Positions 25,801 through 39,100 of a stretch of 64,000 bases of DNA are shown here, in pieces. The number at the start of each line of letters is the position of its first letter. Within the stretch, counting starts at the first letter, position 1. The notes beneath the pieces are model-generated. The model worked only from the letters and a program-made list of their open reading frames with translations. It was not told the DNA's origin and searched no databases. This DNA is from Ligustrum vulgare (lineage: Eukaryota; Streptophyta; Magnoliopsida; Lamiales; Oleaceae), in contig OY743180.1 in the NCBI GenBank assembly GCA_963555705.1, positions 34,876,129 through 34,940,128 of the forward strand, in the 5' to 3' direction. Both the position numbers and the translations under genes were made by a program.

Positions 25801-28800
25801 CTAAAATATGAAATTTCATACACTTGTCTTACTCCAAATAAAAAATTTTCAGTAGCAGTTCCTAACAATTGTTACTCTTAATCCGATATTTGTTAAACTT
25901 TAGTTCCTATTTCCACTTTTACTCGTACATCGACATACCTACCCCAGGTCCTTCCCCTATCCGAATAAAAGTTACCAACTTCCTCAACTCCCAGTCCGAC
26001 TCCTATTAGCTCAGGAAATCTATTTCAAACATACAATAATAATGAATTCAAAACTGAAAACAAAATCTAAAGGGCCATAAGAATTTAAATAAATAAACTA
26101 CTTCCCTTACGAGAAGTACGGTTGTAGCCAGTCCAAGCGTCCAAATTGAAAACCATCCCAAAATGACAAGTATTCTACGAAAACAGCTTATATAATCGTT
26201 AATAACAATCTTTCTCAAGCAAATCTTAACAAATATTTTAAAGAAGATAATAGTAAACAATGTAATAATCCATATACAGCAATACAAGAAGATGAAATTT
26301 CATACACTACTCTTACTTCTACTTATGAAATTTTAATAACCGCTCCAACCTATTGTTGCTCTTACCCCCATTCGTTAAATTTAGTGTCTAGTTCAGCTAT
26401 TACTCCAACTGTGACTTACCAACTCCTACAACATCCCGTACTCGTATAAAAGTTATTACTCACTTCACTCCTACTCCGACTCCTATTAACTCAAGTAATC
26501 TACGTCAAACATACACTAATTATAAATTCAATATTAAAAACTAAATCGAACTGGCCATAATAAACATTTCACTAAAAGAATTAATTCCCATATAATAAAC
26601 TAGGTTGTCGGCATATCAAGTGTGTAGTGTTAAAACCATTCCAAAAGACCAGTATTCTACGAGCACGTCTTTTGAAATCAATACAAATATTTAATCATTG
26701 TCAAGAAAATCTTAAATAATATTTTAAAGTATACAAAAATAAACTTTACAATAATAAATCTATTGCAATACTAAAATATGAAATTTCATAAACTTGTCTT
26801 ACTCCAAATAAAAAAAAATTCAGCAGTTGTTCCTAACAATTGTTACTCGTACATCGACATACCTACCCCAGGTCCTTACCCTATCCGAATAAAAGTTACC
26901 AACTTCTTCAACTCCCGGTCCGACTCCTATTAGCTCAGGAAATCTACTTCAAACATAAAATAATAATGAATTCAAAACTGAAAACAAAATCTAAAGGGCC
27001 ATAAGAATTTAAATAAATAAACTACTTCCCTTACGAGAAGTACGGTTGTAGCCAGTCCAAGCGTCCAAATTGAAAACCATCCCAAAAAGACAAGTATTCT
27101 ACGGAAACAGCTTATGTAATCGTTAATAACAATCTTTCTCAAGCAAATCTTTTAAAATATTTTAAAGAAAATAATAGTAAACAATGCAACAATACATATA
27201 TAGCAATACAAGAAGATGAAATTTCATACACTACTCTTACTTCTACTTATGAGATTTTAATAACCGCTCCAACCTTTTGTTACTCTCACCCCCATTCCTT
27301 AAATTTAGTGTCTACTTCAGCTATTACTCAAACTGTGACTTACCAACTTCTACGACATCCCGTACTCGTATAATAGTTATTACTCACTTCACTCCTACTC
27401 CGACTCCTATTAACTCAAGTAATCTGCGTCAAACATACACTAATTATAAATTCAATATTAAAAACTAAATCGAACTGGCCATAATAAACACTTCACTAAA
27501 AGAAATATTTCCCTTATAAGCAACAAGGTTGTCGGCATATCAAGTGTGGAGTGTTAAAACCATTCCAAAAGACCAGTATTCTATGAGCACGTCTTCTGCA
27601 ATCAATACAAATATTTAATCATTGTCAAGCAAATCTTAAATAATATTTTAAAGTATACAAAAATAAACTTTACAATAATAAATCTATTGCAATACTAAAA
27701 TATGAAATTTCATACACTTGTCTTACTCCAAATAAAAAATTTTCAGTAGCAGTTCCTAACAATTGTTACTCTTAATCCCATATTTGTTAAACTTTAGTTC
27801 CTATTTCCACTTTTACTCGTACATCGACATACCTACCCCAGGTCCTTCCCCTATCCGAATAAAAGTTACTAACTTCTTCAACTCCCAGTTCGACTCCTAT
27901 TAACTCAGGAAATCTACTTCAAACATACAATAATAATAAATTCAAAACTGAAAACAAAATTTAAAGGGCCATAAGAATTAAAATAAACAAACTAGTTCCC
28001 TTACGAGAAGTACGGTTGTAGCCAGTCCTAGCGTCCATATTGAAAAGCATCCCGAAATGACAAGTATTCTACGAAAACAGCTCATGTAATCGTTAATAAC
28101 AATCTTTCTCAAGCAAATCTTAACAAATATTTTAAAGAAGATAATAGTAAACAATGTAATAATCCATATACAGCAATACAAGAAGATGAAATTTCATACA
28201 CTACTCTTACTTCTACTTATGAAATTTTAATAACCGCTCCAACCTATTGTTGCTCTTACCCCCATTCGTTAAATTTAGTGTCTAGTTCAGCTATTAATCC
28301 AACTGTGACTTACCAACTCCTACAACATCCCGTACTCGTATAAAAGTTATTACTCACTTCACTCCTACTCCGACTCCTATTAACTCAAGTAATCTACGTC
28401 AAACATACACTAATTATAAATTCAATATTAAAAACTAAATCGAACTGGCCATAATAAACATTTCACTAAAAGAATTAATTCCCATATAAGAAACTAGGTT
28501 GTCGGCATATCAAGTGTGTAGTGTTAAAACCATTCCAAAAGTCCAGTATTCTACGAGCACGTCTTTTGAAATCAATATAAATATTTAATCATTGTCAAGA
28601 AAATCTTAAATAATATTTTAAAGTATACAAAAATAAACTTTACAATAATAAATCTATTGCAATACTAAAATATGAAATTTCATAAACTTGTCTTACTCCA
28701 AATAAAAAAAAATTCAGCAGTTGTTCCTAACAATTGTTACTCGTACATCGACATACCTACCCCAGGTCCTTACCCTATCCGAATAAAAGTTACCAACTTC

Positions 28801-31800
28801 TTCAACTCCCGGTCCGACTCCTATTAGCTCAGGAAATCTACTTCAAACATAAAATAATAATGAATTCAAAACTGAAAACAAAATCTAAAGGGCCATAAGA
28901 ATTTAAATAAATAAACTACTTCCCTTACGAGAAGTACGGTTGTAGCCAGTCCAAGCGTCCAAATTGAAAACCATCCCAAAAAGACAAGTATTCTACGGAA
29001 ACAGCTTATGTAATCGTTAATAACAATCTTTCTCAAGCAAATCTTTTAAAATATTTTAAAGAAAATAATAGTAAACAATGCAATAATACATATATAGCAA
29101 TACAAGAAGATGAAATTTCATACACTACTCTTACTTCTACTTATGAGATTTTAATAACCGCTCCAACCTTTTGTTACTCTCACCCCCATTCCTTAAATTT
29201 AGTGTCTACTTCAGCTATTACTCAAACTGTGACTTACCAACTTCTACGACATCTCGTACTCGTATAATAGTTATTACTCACTTCACTCCTACTCCGACTC
29301 CTATTAACTCAAGTAATCTGCGTCAAACATACACTAATTATAAATTCAATATTAAAAACTAAATCGAACTGGCCACAATAAACACTTCACTAAAAGAAAT
29401 ATTTCCCTTATAAGCAACAAGGTTGTCGGCATATCAAGTGTGGAGTGTTAAAACCATTCCAAAAGACCAGTATTCTATGAGCACGTCTTCTGCAATCAAT
29501 ACAAATATTTAATCATTGTCAAGCAAATCTTAAATAATATTTTAAAGTATACAAAAATAAACTTTACAATAATAAATCTATTGCAATACTAAAATATGAA
29601 ATTTCATACACTTGTCTTACTCCAAATAAAAAATTTTCAGTAGCAGTTCCTAACAATTGTTACTCTTAATCCCATATTTGTTAAACTTTAGTTCCTATTT
29701 CCACTTTTACTCGTACATCGACATACCTACCCCAGGTCCTTCCCCTATCCGAATAAAAGTTACTAACTTCTTCAACTCCCAGTTCGACTCCTATTAACTC
29801 AGGAAATCTACTTCAAACATACAATAATAATAAATTCAAAACTGAAAACAAAATTTAAAGGGCCATAAGAATTAAAATAAACAAACTAGTTCCCTTACGA
29901 GAAGTACGGTTGTAGCCAGTCCTAGCGTCCATATTGAAAAGCATCCCGAAATGACAAGTATTCTACGAAAACAGCTTATGTAATCGTTAATAACAATCTT
30001 TCTCAAGCAAATCTTAACAAATATTTTAAAGAAGATAATAGTAAACAATGTAATAATCCATATACAGCAATACAAGAAGATGAAATTTCATACACTACTC
30101 TTACTTCTACTTATGAAATTTTAATAACCGCTCCAACCTATTGTTGCTCTTACCCCCATTCGTTAAATTTAGTGTCTAGTTCAGCTATTAATCCAACTGT
30201 GACTTACCAACTCCTACAACATCCCGTACTCGTATAAAAGTTATTACTCACTTCACTCCTACTCCGACTCCTATTAACTCAAGTAATCTACGTCAAACAT
30301 ACACTAATTATAAATTCAATATTAAAAACTAAATCGAACTGGCCATAATAAACATTTCACTAAAAGAATTAATTCCCATATAAGAAACTAGGTTGTCGGC
30401 ATATCAAGTGTGTAGTGTTAAAACCATTCCAAAAGACCAGTATTCTACGAGCACGTCTTTTGAAATCAATACAAATATTTAATCATTGTCAAGAAAATCT
30501 TAAATAATATTTTAAAGTATACAAAAATAAACTTTACAATAATAAATCTATTGCAATACTAAAATATGAAATTTCATAAACTTGTCTTACTCCAAATAAA
30601 AAAAAATTCAGCAGTTGTTCCTAACAATTGTTACTCGTACATCGACATACCTACCCCAGGTCCTTACCCTATCCGAATAAAAGTTACCAACTTCTTCAAC
30701 TCCCGGTCCGACTCCTATTAGCTCAGGAAATCTACTTCAAACATAAAAAAATAATGAATTCAAAACTGAAAACAAAATCTAAAGGGCCATAAGAATTTAA
30801 ATAAATAAACTACTTCCCTTACGAGAAGTACGGTTGTAGCCAGTCCAAGCGTCCAAATTGAAAACCATCCCAAAAAGACAAGTATTCTACGGAAACAGCT
30901 TGTGTAATCGTTAATAACAATCTTTCTCAAGCAAATCTTTTAAAATATTTTAAAGAAAATAATAGTAAACAATGCAACAATACATTTATAGCAATACAAG
31001 AAGATGAAATTTCATACACTACTCTTACTTCTACTTATGAGATTTTAATAACCGCTCCAACCTTTTGTTACTCTCACCCCCATTCCTTAAATTTAGTGTC
31101 TACTTCAGCTATTACTCCAACTGTGACTTACCAACTTCTACGACATCCCGTACTCGTATAATAGTTATTACTCACTTCACTCCTACTCCGACTCCTATTA
31201 ACTCAAGTAATCTGCGTCAAACATACACTAATTATAAATTCAATATTAAAAACTAAATCGAACTGGCCATAATAAACATTTCACTAAAAGAAATAATTCC
31301 CTTATAAGCAACTAGGTTGTCGGCATATCAAGTGTGGAGTGTTAAAACCATTCCAAAAGTCCAGTATTCTATGAGCACGTCTTCTGCAATCAATACAAAT
31401 ATTTAATCATTGTCAAGCAAATCTTAAATAATATTTTAAAGTATACAAAAATAAACTTTACAATAATAAATCTATTGCAATACTAAAATATGAAATTTCA
31501 TACACTTGTCTTACTCCAAATAAAAAATTTTCAGTAGCAGTTCCTAACAATTGTTACTCTTAATCCCATATTTGTTAAACTTTAGTTCCTATTTTCACTT
31601 TTACTCGTACATCGACATACCTACCCCAGGTCCTTCCCCTATCCGAATAAAAGTTACTAACTTCTTCAACTCCCAGTTCGACTCCGATTAACTCAGGAAA
31701 TCTACTTCAAACATACAATAATAATAAATTCAAAACTGAAAACAAAATTTAAAGGGCCATAAGAATTAAAATAAATAAACTATTTCCCTTACGAGAAGTA

Positions 31801-34800
31801 CGGTTGTAGCCAGTCCTAGCGTCCACATTGAAAAGCATCCCGAAATGACAAGTATTCTACGAAAACAGCTTATGTAATCGTTAATAACAATCTTTCTCAA
31901 GCAAATCTTAACAAATATTTTAAAGAAGATAATAGTAAACAATGTAATAATCCATATACTGCAATACAAGAAGATGAAATTTCATACACTACTCTTACTT
32001 CTACTTATGAAATTTTAATAACCGCTCCAACCTATTGTTGCTCTTACCCCCATTCGTTAAATTTAGTGTCTAGTTCAGCTATTACTCCAACTGTGACTTA
32101 CCAACTCCTACAACATCCCGTACTCGTATAAAAGTTATTACTCACTTCACTCCTACTCCGACTCCTATTAACTCAAGTAATCTACGTCAAACATACACTA
32201 ATTATAAATTCAATATTAAAAACTAAATCGAACTGGCCATAATAAACATTTCACTAAAAGAATTAATTCCCATATAAGAAACTAGGTTGTCGGCATATCA
32301 AGTGTGTAGTGTTAAAACCATTCCAAAAGACCAGTATTCTACGAGCACGTCTTTTGAAATCAATACAAATATTTAATCATTGTCAAGAAAATCTTAAATA
32401 ATATTTTAAAGTATACAAAAATAAACTTTACAATAATAAATCTATTGCAATACTAAAATATGAAATTTCATAAACTTGTCTTACTCCAAATAAAAAAAAA
32501 ATTCAGCAGCTGTTCCTAACAATTGTTACTCGTACATCGACATACCTACCCCAGGTCCTTACCCTATCCGAATAAAAGTTACCAACTTCTTCAACTCCCG
32601 GTCCGACTCCTATTAGCTCAGGAAATCTACTTCAAACATAAAATAATAATGAATTCAAAACTGAAAACAAAATCTAAAGGGCCATAAGAATTTAAATAAA
32701 TAAACTACTTCCCTTACGAGAAGTACGGTTGTAGCCAGTCCAAGCGTCCATATTGAAAAGCATCCCAAAAAGACAAGTATTCTACGGAAACAGCTTATGT
32801 AATCGTTAATAACTATCTTTCTCAAGCAAATCTTTTAAAATATTTTAAAGAAAATAATAGTAAACAATGCAATAATACATATATAGCAATACAAGAAGAT
32901 GAAATTTCATACACTACTCTTACTTCTACTTATGAGATTTTAATAACCGCTCCAACCTTTTGTTACTCTCACCCCCATTCCTTAAATTTAGTGTCTACTT
33001 CAGCTATTACTCCAACTGTGACTTACCAACTTCTACGACATCCCGTACTCGTATAATAGTTATTACTCACTTCACTCCTACTCCGACTCCTATTAACTCA
33101 AGTAATCTGCGTCAAACATACACTAATTATAAATTCAATATTAAAAACTAAATCGAACTGGCCATAATAAACATTTCACTAAAAGAAATAATTCCCTTAT
33201 AAGCAACTAGGTTGTCGGCATATCAAGTGTGGAGTGTTAAAACCATTCCAAAAGACCAGTATTCTATGAGCACGTCTTCTGCAATCAATACAAATATTTA
33301 ATCATTGTCAAGCAAATCTTAAATAATATTTTAAAGTATACAAAAATAAACTTTACAATAATAAATCTATTGCAATACTAAAATATGAAATTTCATACAC
33401 TTGTCTTACTCCAAATAAAAAATTTTCAGTAGCAGTTCCTAACAATTGTTACTCTTAATCCCATATTTGTTAAACTTTAGTTCCTATTTCCACTTTTACT
33501 CGTACATCGACATACCTACCCCAGGTCCTTCCCCTATCCGAATAAAAGTTACTAACTTCTTCAACTCCCAGTTCGACTCCTATTAACTCAGGAAATCTAC
33601 TTCAAACATACAATAATAATAAATTCAAAACTGAAAACAAAATTTAAAGGGCCATAAGAATTAAAATAAACAAACTATTTCCCTTACGAGAAGTACGGTT
33701 GTAGCCAGTCCTAGCGTCCATATTGAAAAGCATCCCGAAATGACAAGTATTCTACGAAAACAGCTTATGTAATCGTTAATAACAATCTTTCTCAAGCAAA
33801 TCTTAACAAATATTTTAAAGAAGATAATAGTAAACAATGTAATAATCCATATACAGCAATACAAGAAGATGAAATTCCATACACTACTCTTACTTCTACT
33901 TATGAAATTTTAATAACCGCTCCAACCTATTGTTGCTCTTACCCCCATTCGTTAAATTTAGTGTCTAGTTCAGCTATTACTCCAACTGTGACTTACCAAC
34001 TCCTACAACATCCCGTACTCGTATAAAAATTATTACTCACTTCACTCCTACTCCGACTCCTATTAACTCAAGTAATCTACGTCAAACATACACTAATTAT
34101 AAATTCAATATTAAAAACTAAATCGAACTGGCCATAATAAACATTTCACTAAAAGAATTAATTCCCATATAAGCAACTAGGTTGTCGGCATATCAAGTGT
34201 GTAGTGTTAAAACCATTCCAAAAGACCAGTATTCCACGAGCACGTCTTCTGAAATCAATACAAATATTTAATCATTGTCAAGAAAATCTTAAATAATATT
34301 TTAAAGTATACAAAAATAAACTTTACAATAATAAATCTATTGCAATACTGAAATATGAAATTTCATAAACTTGTCTTACTCCAAATAAAAAAAATTTCAG
34401 TAGCTGTTCCTAACAATTGTTACTCGTACATCGACATACCTACCCCAGGTCCTTACCCTATCCGAATAAAAGTTACCAACTTCTTCAACTCCCGGTCCGA
34501 CTCCTATTAGCTCAGGAAATCTACTTCAAACATACAATAATAATGAATTCAAAACTGAAAACAAAATCTAAAGGGCCATAAGAATTTAAATAAATAAACT
34601 ACTTCCCTTACGAGAAGTACGGTTGTAGCCAGTCCAAGCGTCCAAATTGAAAACCATCCCAAAAAGACAAGTATTCTACGGAAACAGCTTATGTAATCGT
34701 TAATAACAATCTTTCTCAAGCAAATCTTTTAAAATATTTTAAAGAAAATAATAGTAAACAATGCAACAATACATATATAGCAATACAAGAAGATGAAATT

Positions 34801-36121
34801 TCATACACTACTCTTACTTCTACTTATGAGATTTTAATAACCGCTCCAACCTTTTGTTACTCTCACCCCCATTCCTTAAATTTAGTGTCTACTTCAGCTA
34901 TTACTCCAACTGTGACTTACCAACTTCTACGACATCCCGTACTCGTATAATAGTTATTACTCACTTCACTCCTACTCCGACTCCTATTAACTCAAGTAAT
35001 CTGCGTCAAACATACACTAATTATAAATTCAATATTAAAAACTAAATCGAACTGGCCATAATAAACACTTCACTAAAAGAAATATTTCCCTTATAAGCAA
35101 CAAGGTTGTCGGCATATCAAGTGTGGAGTGTTAAAACCATTCCAAAAGACCAGTATTCTATGAGCACGTCTTCTGCAATCAATACAAATATTTAATCATT
35201 GTCAAGCAAATCTTAAATAATATTTTAAAGTATACAAAAATAAACTTTACAATAATAAATCTATTGCAATACTAAAATATGAAATTTCATACACTTGTCT
35301 TACTCCAAATAAAAAATTTTCAGTAGCAGTTCCTAACAATTGTTACTCTTAATCCCATATTTGTTAAACTTTAGTTCCTATTTCCACTTTTACTCGTACA
35401 TCGACATACCTACCCCAGGTCCTTCCCCTATCCGAATAAAAGTTACTAACTTCTTCAACTCCCAGTTCGACTCCGATTAACTCAGGAAATCTACTTCAAA
35501 CATACAATAATAATAAATTCAAAACTGAAAACAAAATTTAAAGGGCCATAAGAATTAAAATAAACAAACTATTTCCCTTACGAGAAGTACGGTTGTAGCC
35601 AGTCCTAGCGTCCATATTGAAAAGCATCCCGAAATGACAAGTATTCTACGAAAACAGCTTATGTAATCGTTAATAACAATCTTTCTCAAGCAAATCTTAA
35701 CAAATATTTTAAAGAAGATAATAGTAAACAATGTAATAATCCATATACAGCAATACAAGAAGATGAAATTTCATACACTACTCTTACTTCTACTTATGAA
35801 ATTTTAATAACCGCTCCAACCTATTGTTGCTCTTACCCCCATTCGTTAAATTTAGTGTTTACTTCAGCTATTACTCCAACTGTGACTTACAAACTCCTAC
35901 AACATCCCGTACTCGTATAAAAGTTATTTCTCACTTCACTCCTACTCCGACTCCTATTAACTCAAGTAATCTACGTCAAACATACTCTAATTATAAATTC
36001 AATATTAAAAACTAAATCGAACTGGCCATAATAAACATTTCACTAAAAGAATTAATTCCCTTATAAGCAACTAGGTTGTCGGCATATCAAGTGTGTAGTG
36101 TTAAAACCATTCCCAAAGACC
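22863..36121 (+). repeat. Higher-order array: seven 1894-bp dimers (924 + 970)
   Basis: Unit starts alternate strictly: 22863, 24757, 26651, 28545, 30439, 32333, 34228, 36122 for the 924-bp member (period 1894, one of 1895), with the 970-bp member in between (23787, 25681, 27575, 29469, 31363, 33258, 35152). The 924-bp member is marked by tacgagcacgtct followed by t(c/t)tgaaatc. The 970-bp member is marked by tatgagcacg and by the extra segment around ctcttaatcc(c/g)atatttg. Equivalent members of different dimers resemble each other more than the two members of one dimer do, which defines a true higher-order repeat. Confidence 0.93.
23787..24756 (+). repeat. Representative 970-bp satellite unit (long half A)
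   Basis: This unit contains the 47-bp segment 23984-24030 that the 924-bp form lacks. The segment lies between two copies of ttactc (one ending at 23983, one ending at 24030), and the short form has a single ttactc joined to gtacatcgac. Half B has a matching stretch at the same place (gctcttacccccattcgtt and onward). The long form is therefore probably ancestral and the short form a deletion. One A fewer in the nearby A-run makes the net difference 46. Confidence 0.85.
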
Positions 36122-39100
36122 AGTATTCTACGAGCACGTCTTCTGAAATCAATACAAATATTTAATCATTGTCAAGAAAATCTTAAATAATATTTTAAAG
36201 TATACAAAAATAAACTTTACAATAATAAATCTATTGCAATACTAAAATATGAAATTTCATAAACTTGTCTTACTCCAAATAAAAAAAATTTCAGTAGCTG
36301 TTCCTAACAATTCTTACTCGTACATCGACATACCTACCCCAGGTCCTTACCCTATCCGAATAAAAGTTACCAACTTCTTCAACTCCCAGTCCGACTCCTA
36401 TTAGCTCAGGAAATCTACTTCAAACATACAATAATAATGAATTCAAAACTGAAAACAAAATCTAAAGGGCCATAGGAATTTAAATAAATAAACTACTTCC
36501 CTTACGAGAAGTACGGTTGTAGCCAGTCCAAGCGTCCATATTGAAAACCATCCCAAAAAGACAAGTATTCTACGGAAACAGCTTATGTAATCGTTAATAA
36601 CAATCTTTCTCAAGCAAATCTTTTAAAATATTTTAAAGAAAATAATAGTAAACAATGCAACAATACATATATAGCAATACAAGAAGATGAAATTTCATAC
36701 ACTACTCTTACTTCTACTTATGAAATTTTAATAACCGCTCCAACCTATTGTTGCTCTTACCCCCATTCGTTAAATTTAGTGTCTAGTTCAGCTATTACTC
36801 CAACTGTGACTTACCAACTCCTACAACATCCCGTACTCGTATAAAAGTTATTACTCACTTCACTCCTACTCCGACTCCTATTAACTCAAGTAATCTACGT
36901 CAAACATACACTAATTATAAATTCAATATTAAAAACTAAATCGAACTGGCCATAATAAACATTTCACTAAAAGAATTAATTCCCTTATAAGCAACTAGGT
37001 TGTCGGCATATCAAGTGTGTAGTGTTAAAACCATTCCCAAAGACCAGTATTCTACGAGCACGTCTTCTGAAATCAACACAAATATTTAATCATTGTCAAG
37101 AAAATCTTAAATAATATTTTAAAGTATACAAAAATAAACTTTACAATAATAAATCTATTGCAATACTAAAATATGAAATTTCATAAACTTGTCTTACTCC
37201 AAATAAAAAAAAATTCAGTAGCTGTTCCTAACAATTGTTACTCGTACATCGACATACCTACCCCAGGTCCTTCCCCTATCCGAATAAAAGTTACGAACTT
37301 CTTCAACTCCCAGTCCGACTCCTATTAGCTTAGGAAATCTACTTCAAACATACAATAATAATGAATTCAAAACTGAAAACAAAATCTAAAGGGCCATAAG
37401 AATTTAAATAAATAAACTACTTCCCTTACGAGAAGTACGGTTGTAGCCAGTCCAAGCGTCCATACTGAAAACCATCCCAAAAGGAGAAGTATTCTACGAA
37501 AACAGCTTATGTAATCGTTAATAACAATCTTTCTCAAGCAAATCTTTTAAAATATTTTAAAGAAAATAATAGTAAACAATGCAACAATACATATATAGCA
37601 ATACAAGAAGATGAAATTTCATACACTACTCTTACTTCTACTTATGAGATTTTAATAACCGCTCCAACCTTTTGTTACTCTCACCCCCATTCCTTAAATT
37701 TAGTGTCTACTTCAGCTATTACTCCAACTGTGACTTACCAACTTCTACGACATCCCGTACTCGTATAATAGTTATTACTCACTTCACTCCTACTCCGACT
37801 CCTATTAACTCAAGTAATCTGCGTCAAACATACACTAATTATAAATTCAATATTAAAAACTAAATCGAACTGGCCATAATAAACATTTCACTAAAAGAAA
37901 TAATTCCCTTATAAGCAACTAGGTTGTCAGCATATCAAGTGTGGAGTGTTAAAACCATTCCAAAAGACCAGTATTCTATGAGCACGTCTTCTGCAATCAA
38001 TACAAATATTTAATCATTGTCAAGCAAATCTTAAATAATATTTTAAAGTATACAAAAATAAACTTTACAATAATAAATCTATTGCAATACTAAAATATGA
38101 AATTTCATACACTTGTCTTACTCCAAATAAAAACTTTTCAGTAGCAGTTCCTAACAATTGTTACTCTTAATCCCATATTTGTTAAACTTTAGTTCCTATT
38201 TCCACTTTTACTCGTACATCGACATACCTACCCCAGGTCCTTCCCCTATCCGAATAAAAGTTACCAACTTCCTCAACTCCCAGTCCGACTCCTATTAACT
38301 CAGGAAATCTACTTCAAACATACAATAATAATGAATTCAAAACTGAAAACAAAATGTAAAGGGCCATAAGAATTAAAATAAATAAACTACGTCCCTTACG
38401 AGAAGTACGGTTGTAGCCAGTCCTAGCGTCCATATTGAAAAGCATCCCGAAATGACAAGTATTCTACGAAAACAGCTTATGTAATCGTTAATAACAATCT
38501 TTCTCAAGCAAATCTTAACAAATATTTTAAAGAAGATAATAGTAAACAATGTAATAATCCATATACAGCAATACAAGAAGATGAAATTTCATACACTACT
38601 CTTACTTCTACTTATGAAATTTTAATAACCGCTCCAACCTATTGTTGCTCTTACCCCCATTCGTTAAATTTAGTGTTTACTTCAGCTATTACTCCAACTG
38701 TGACTTACAAACTCCTACAACATCCCGTACTCGTATAAAAGTTATTACTCACTTCACTCCTACTCCGACTCCTATTAACTCAAGTAATCTACGTCAAACA
38801 TACACTAATTATAAATTCAATATTAAAAACTAAATCGAACTGGCCATAATAAACATTTCACTAAAAGAATTAATTCCCTTATAAGCAACTAGGTTGTCGG
38901 CATATCAAGTGTGTAGTGTTAAAACCATTCCCAAAGACCAGTATTCTACGAGCACGTCTTCTGAAATCAATACAAATATTTAATCATTGTCAAGAAAATC
39001 TTAAATAATATTTTAAAGTATACAAAAATAAACTTTACAATAATAAATCTATTGCAATACTAAAATATGAAATTTCATAAACTTGTCTTACTCCAAATAA

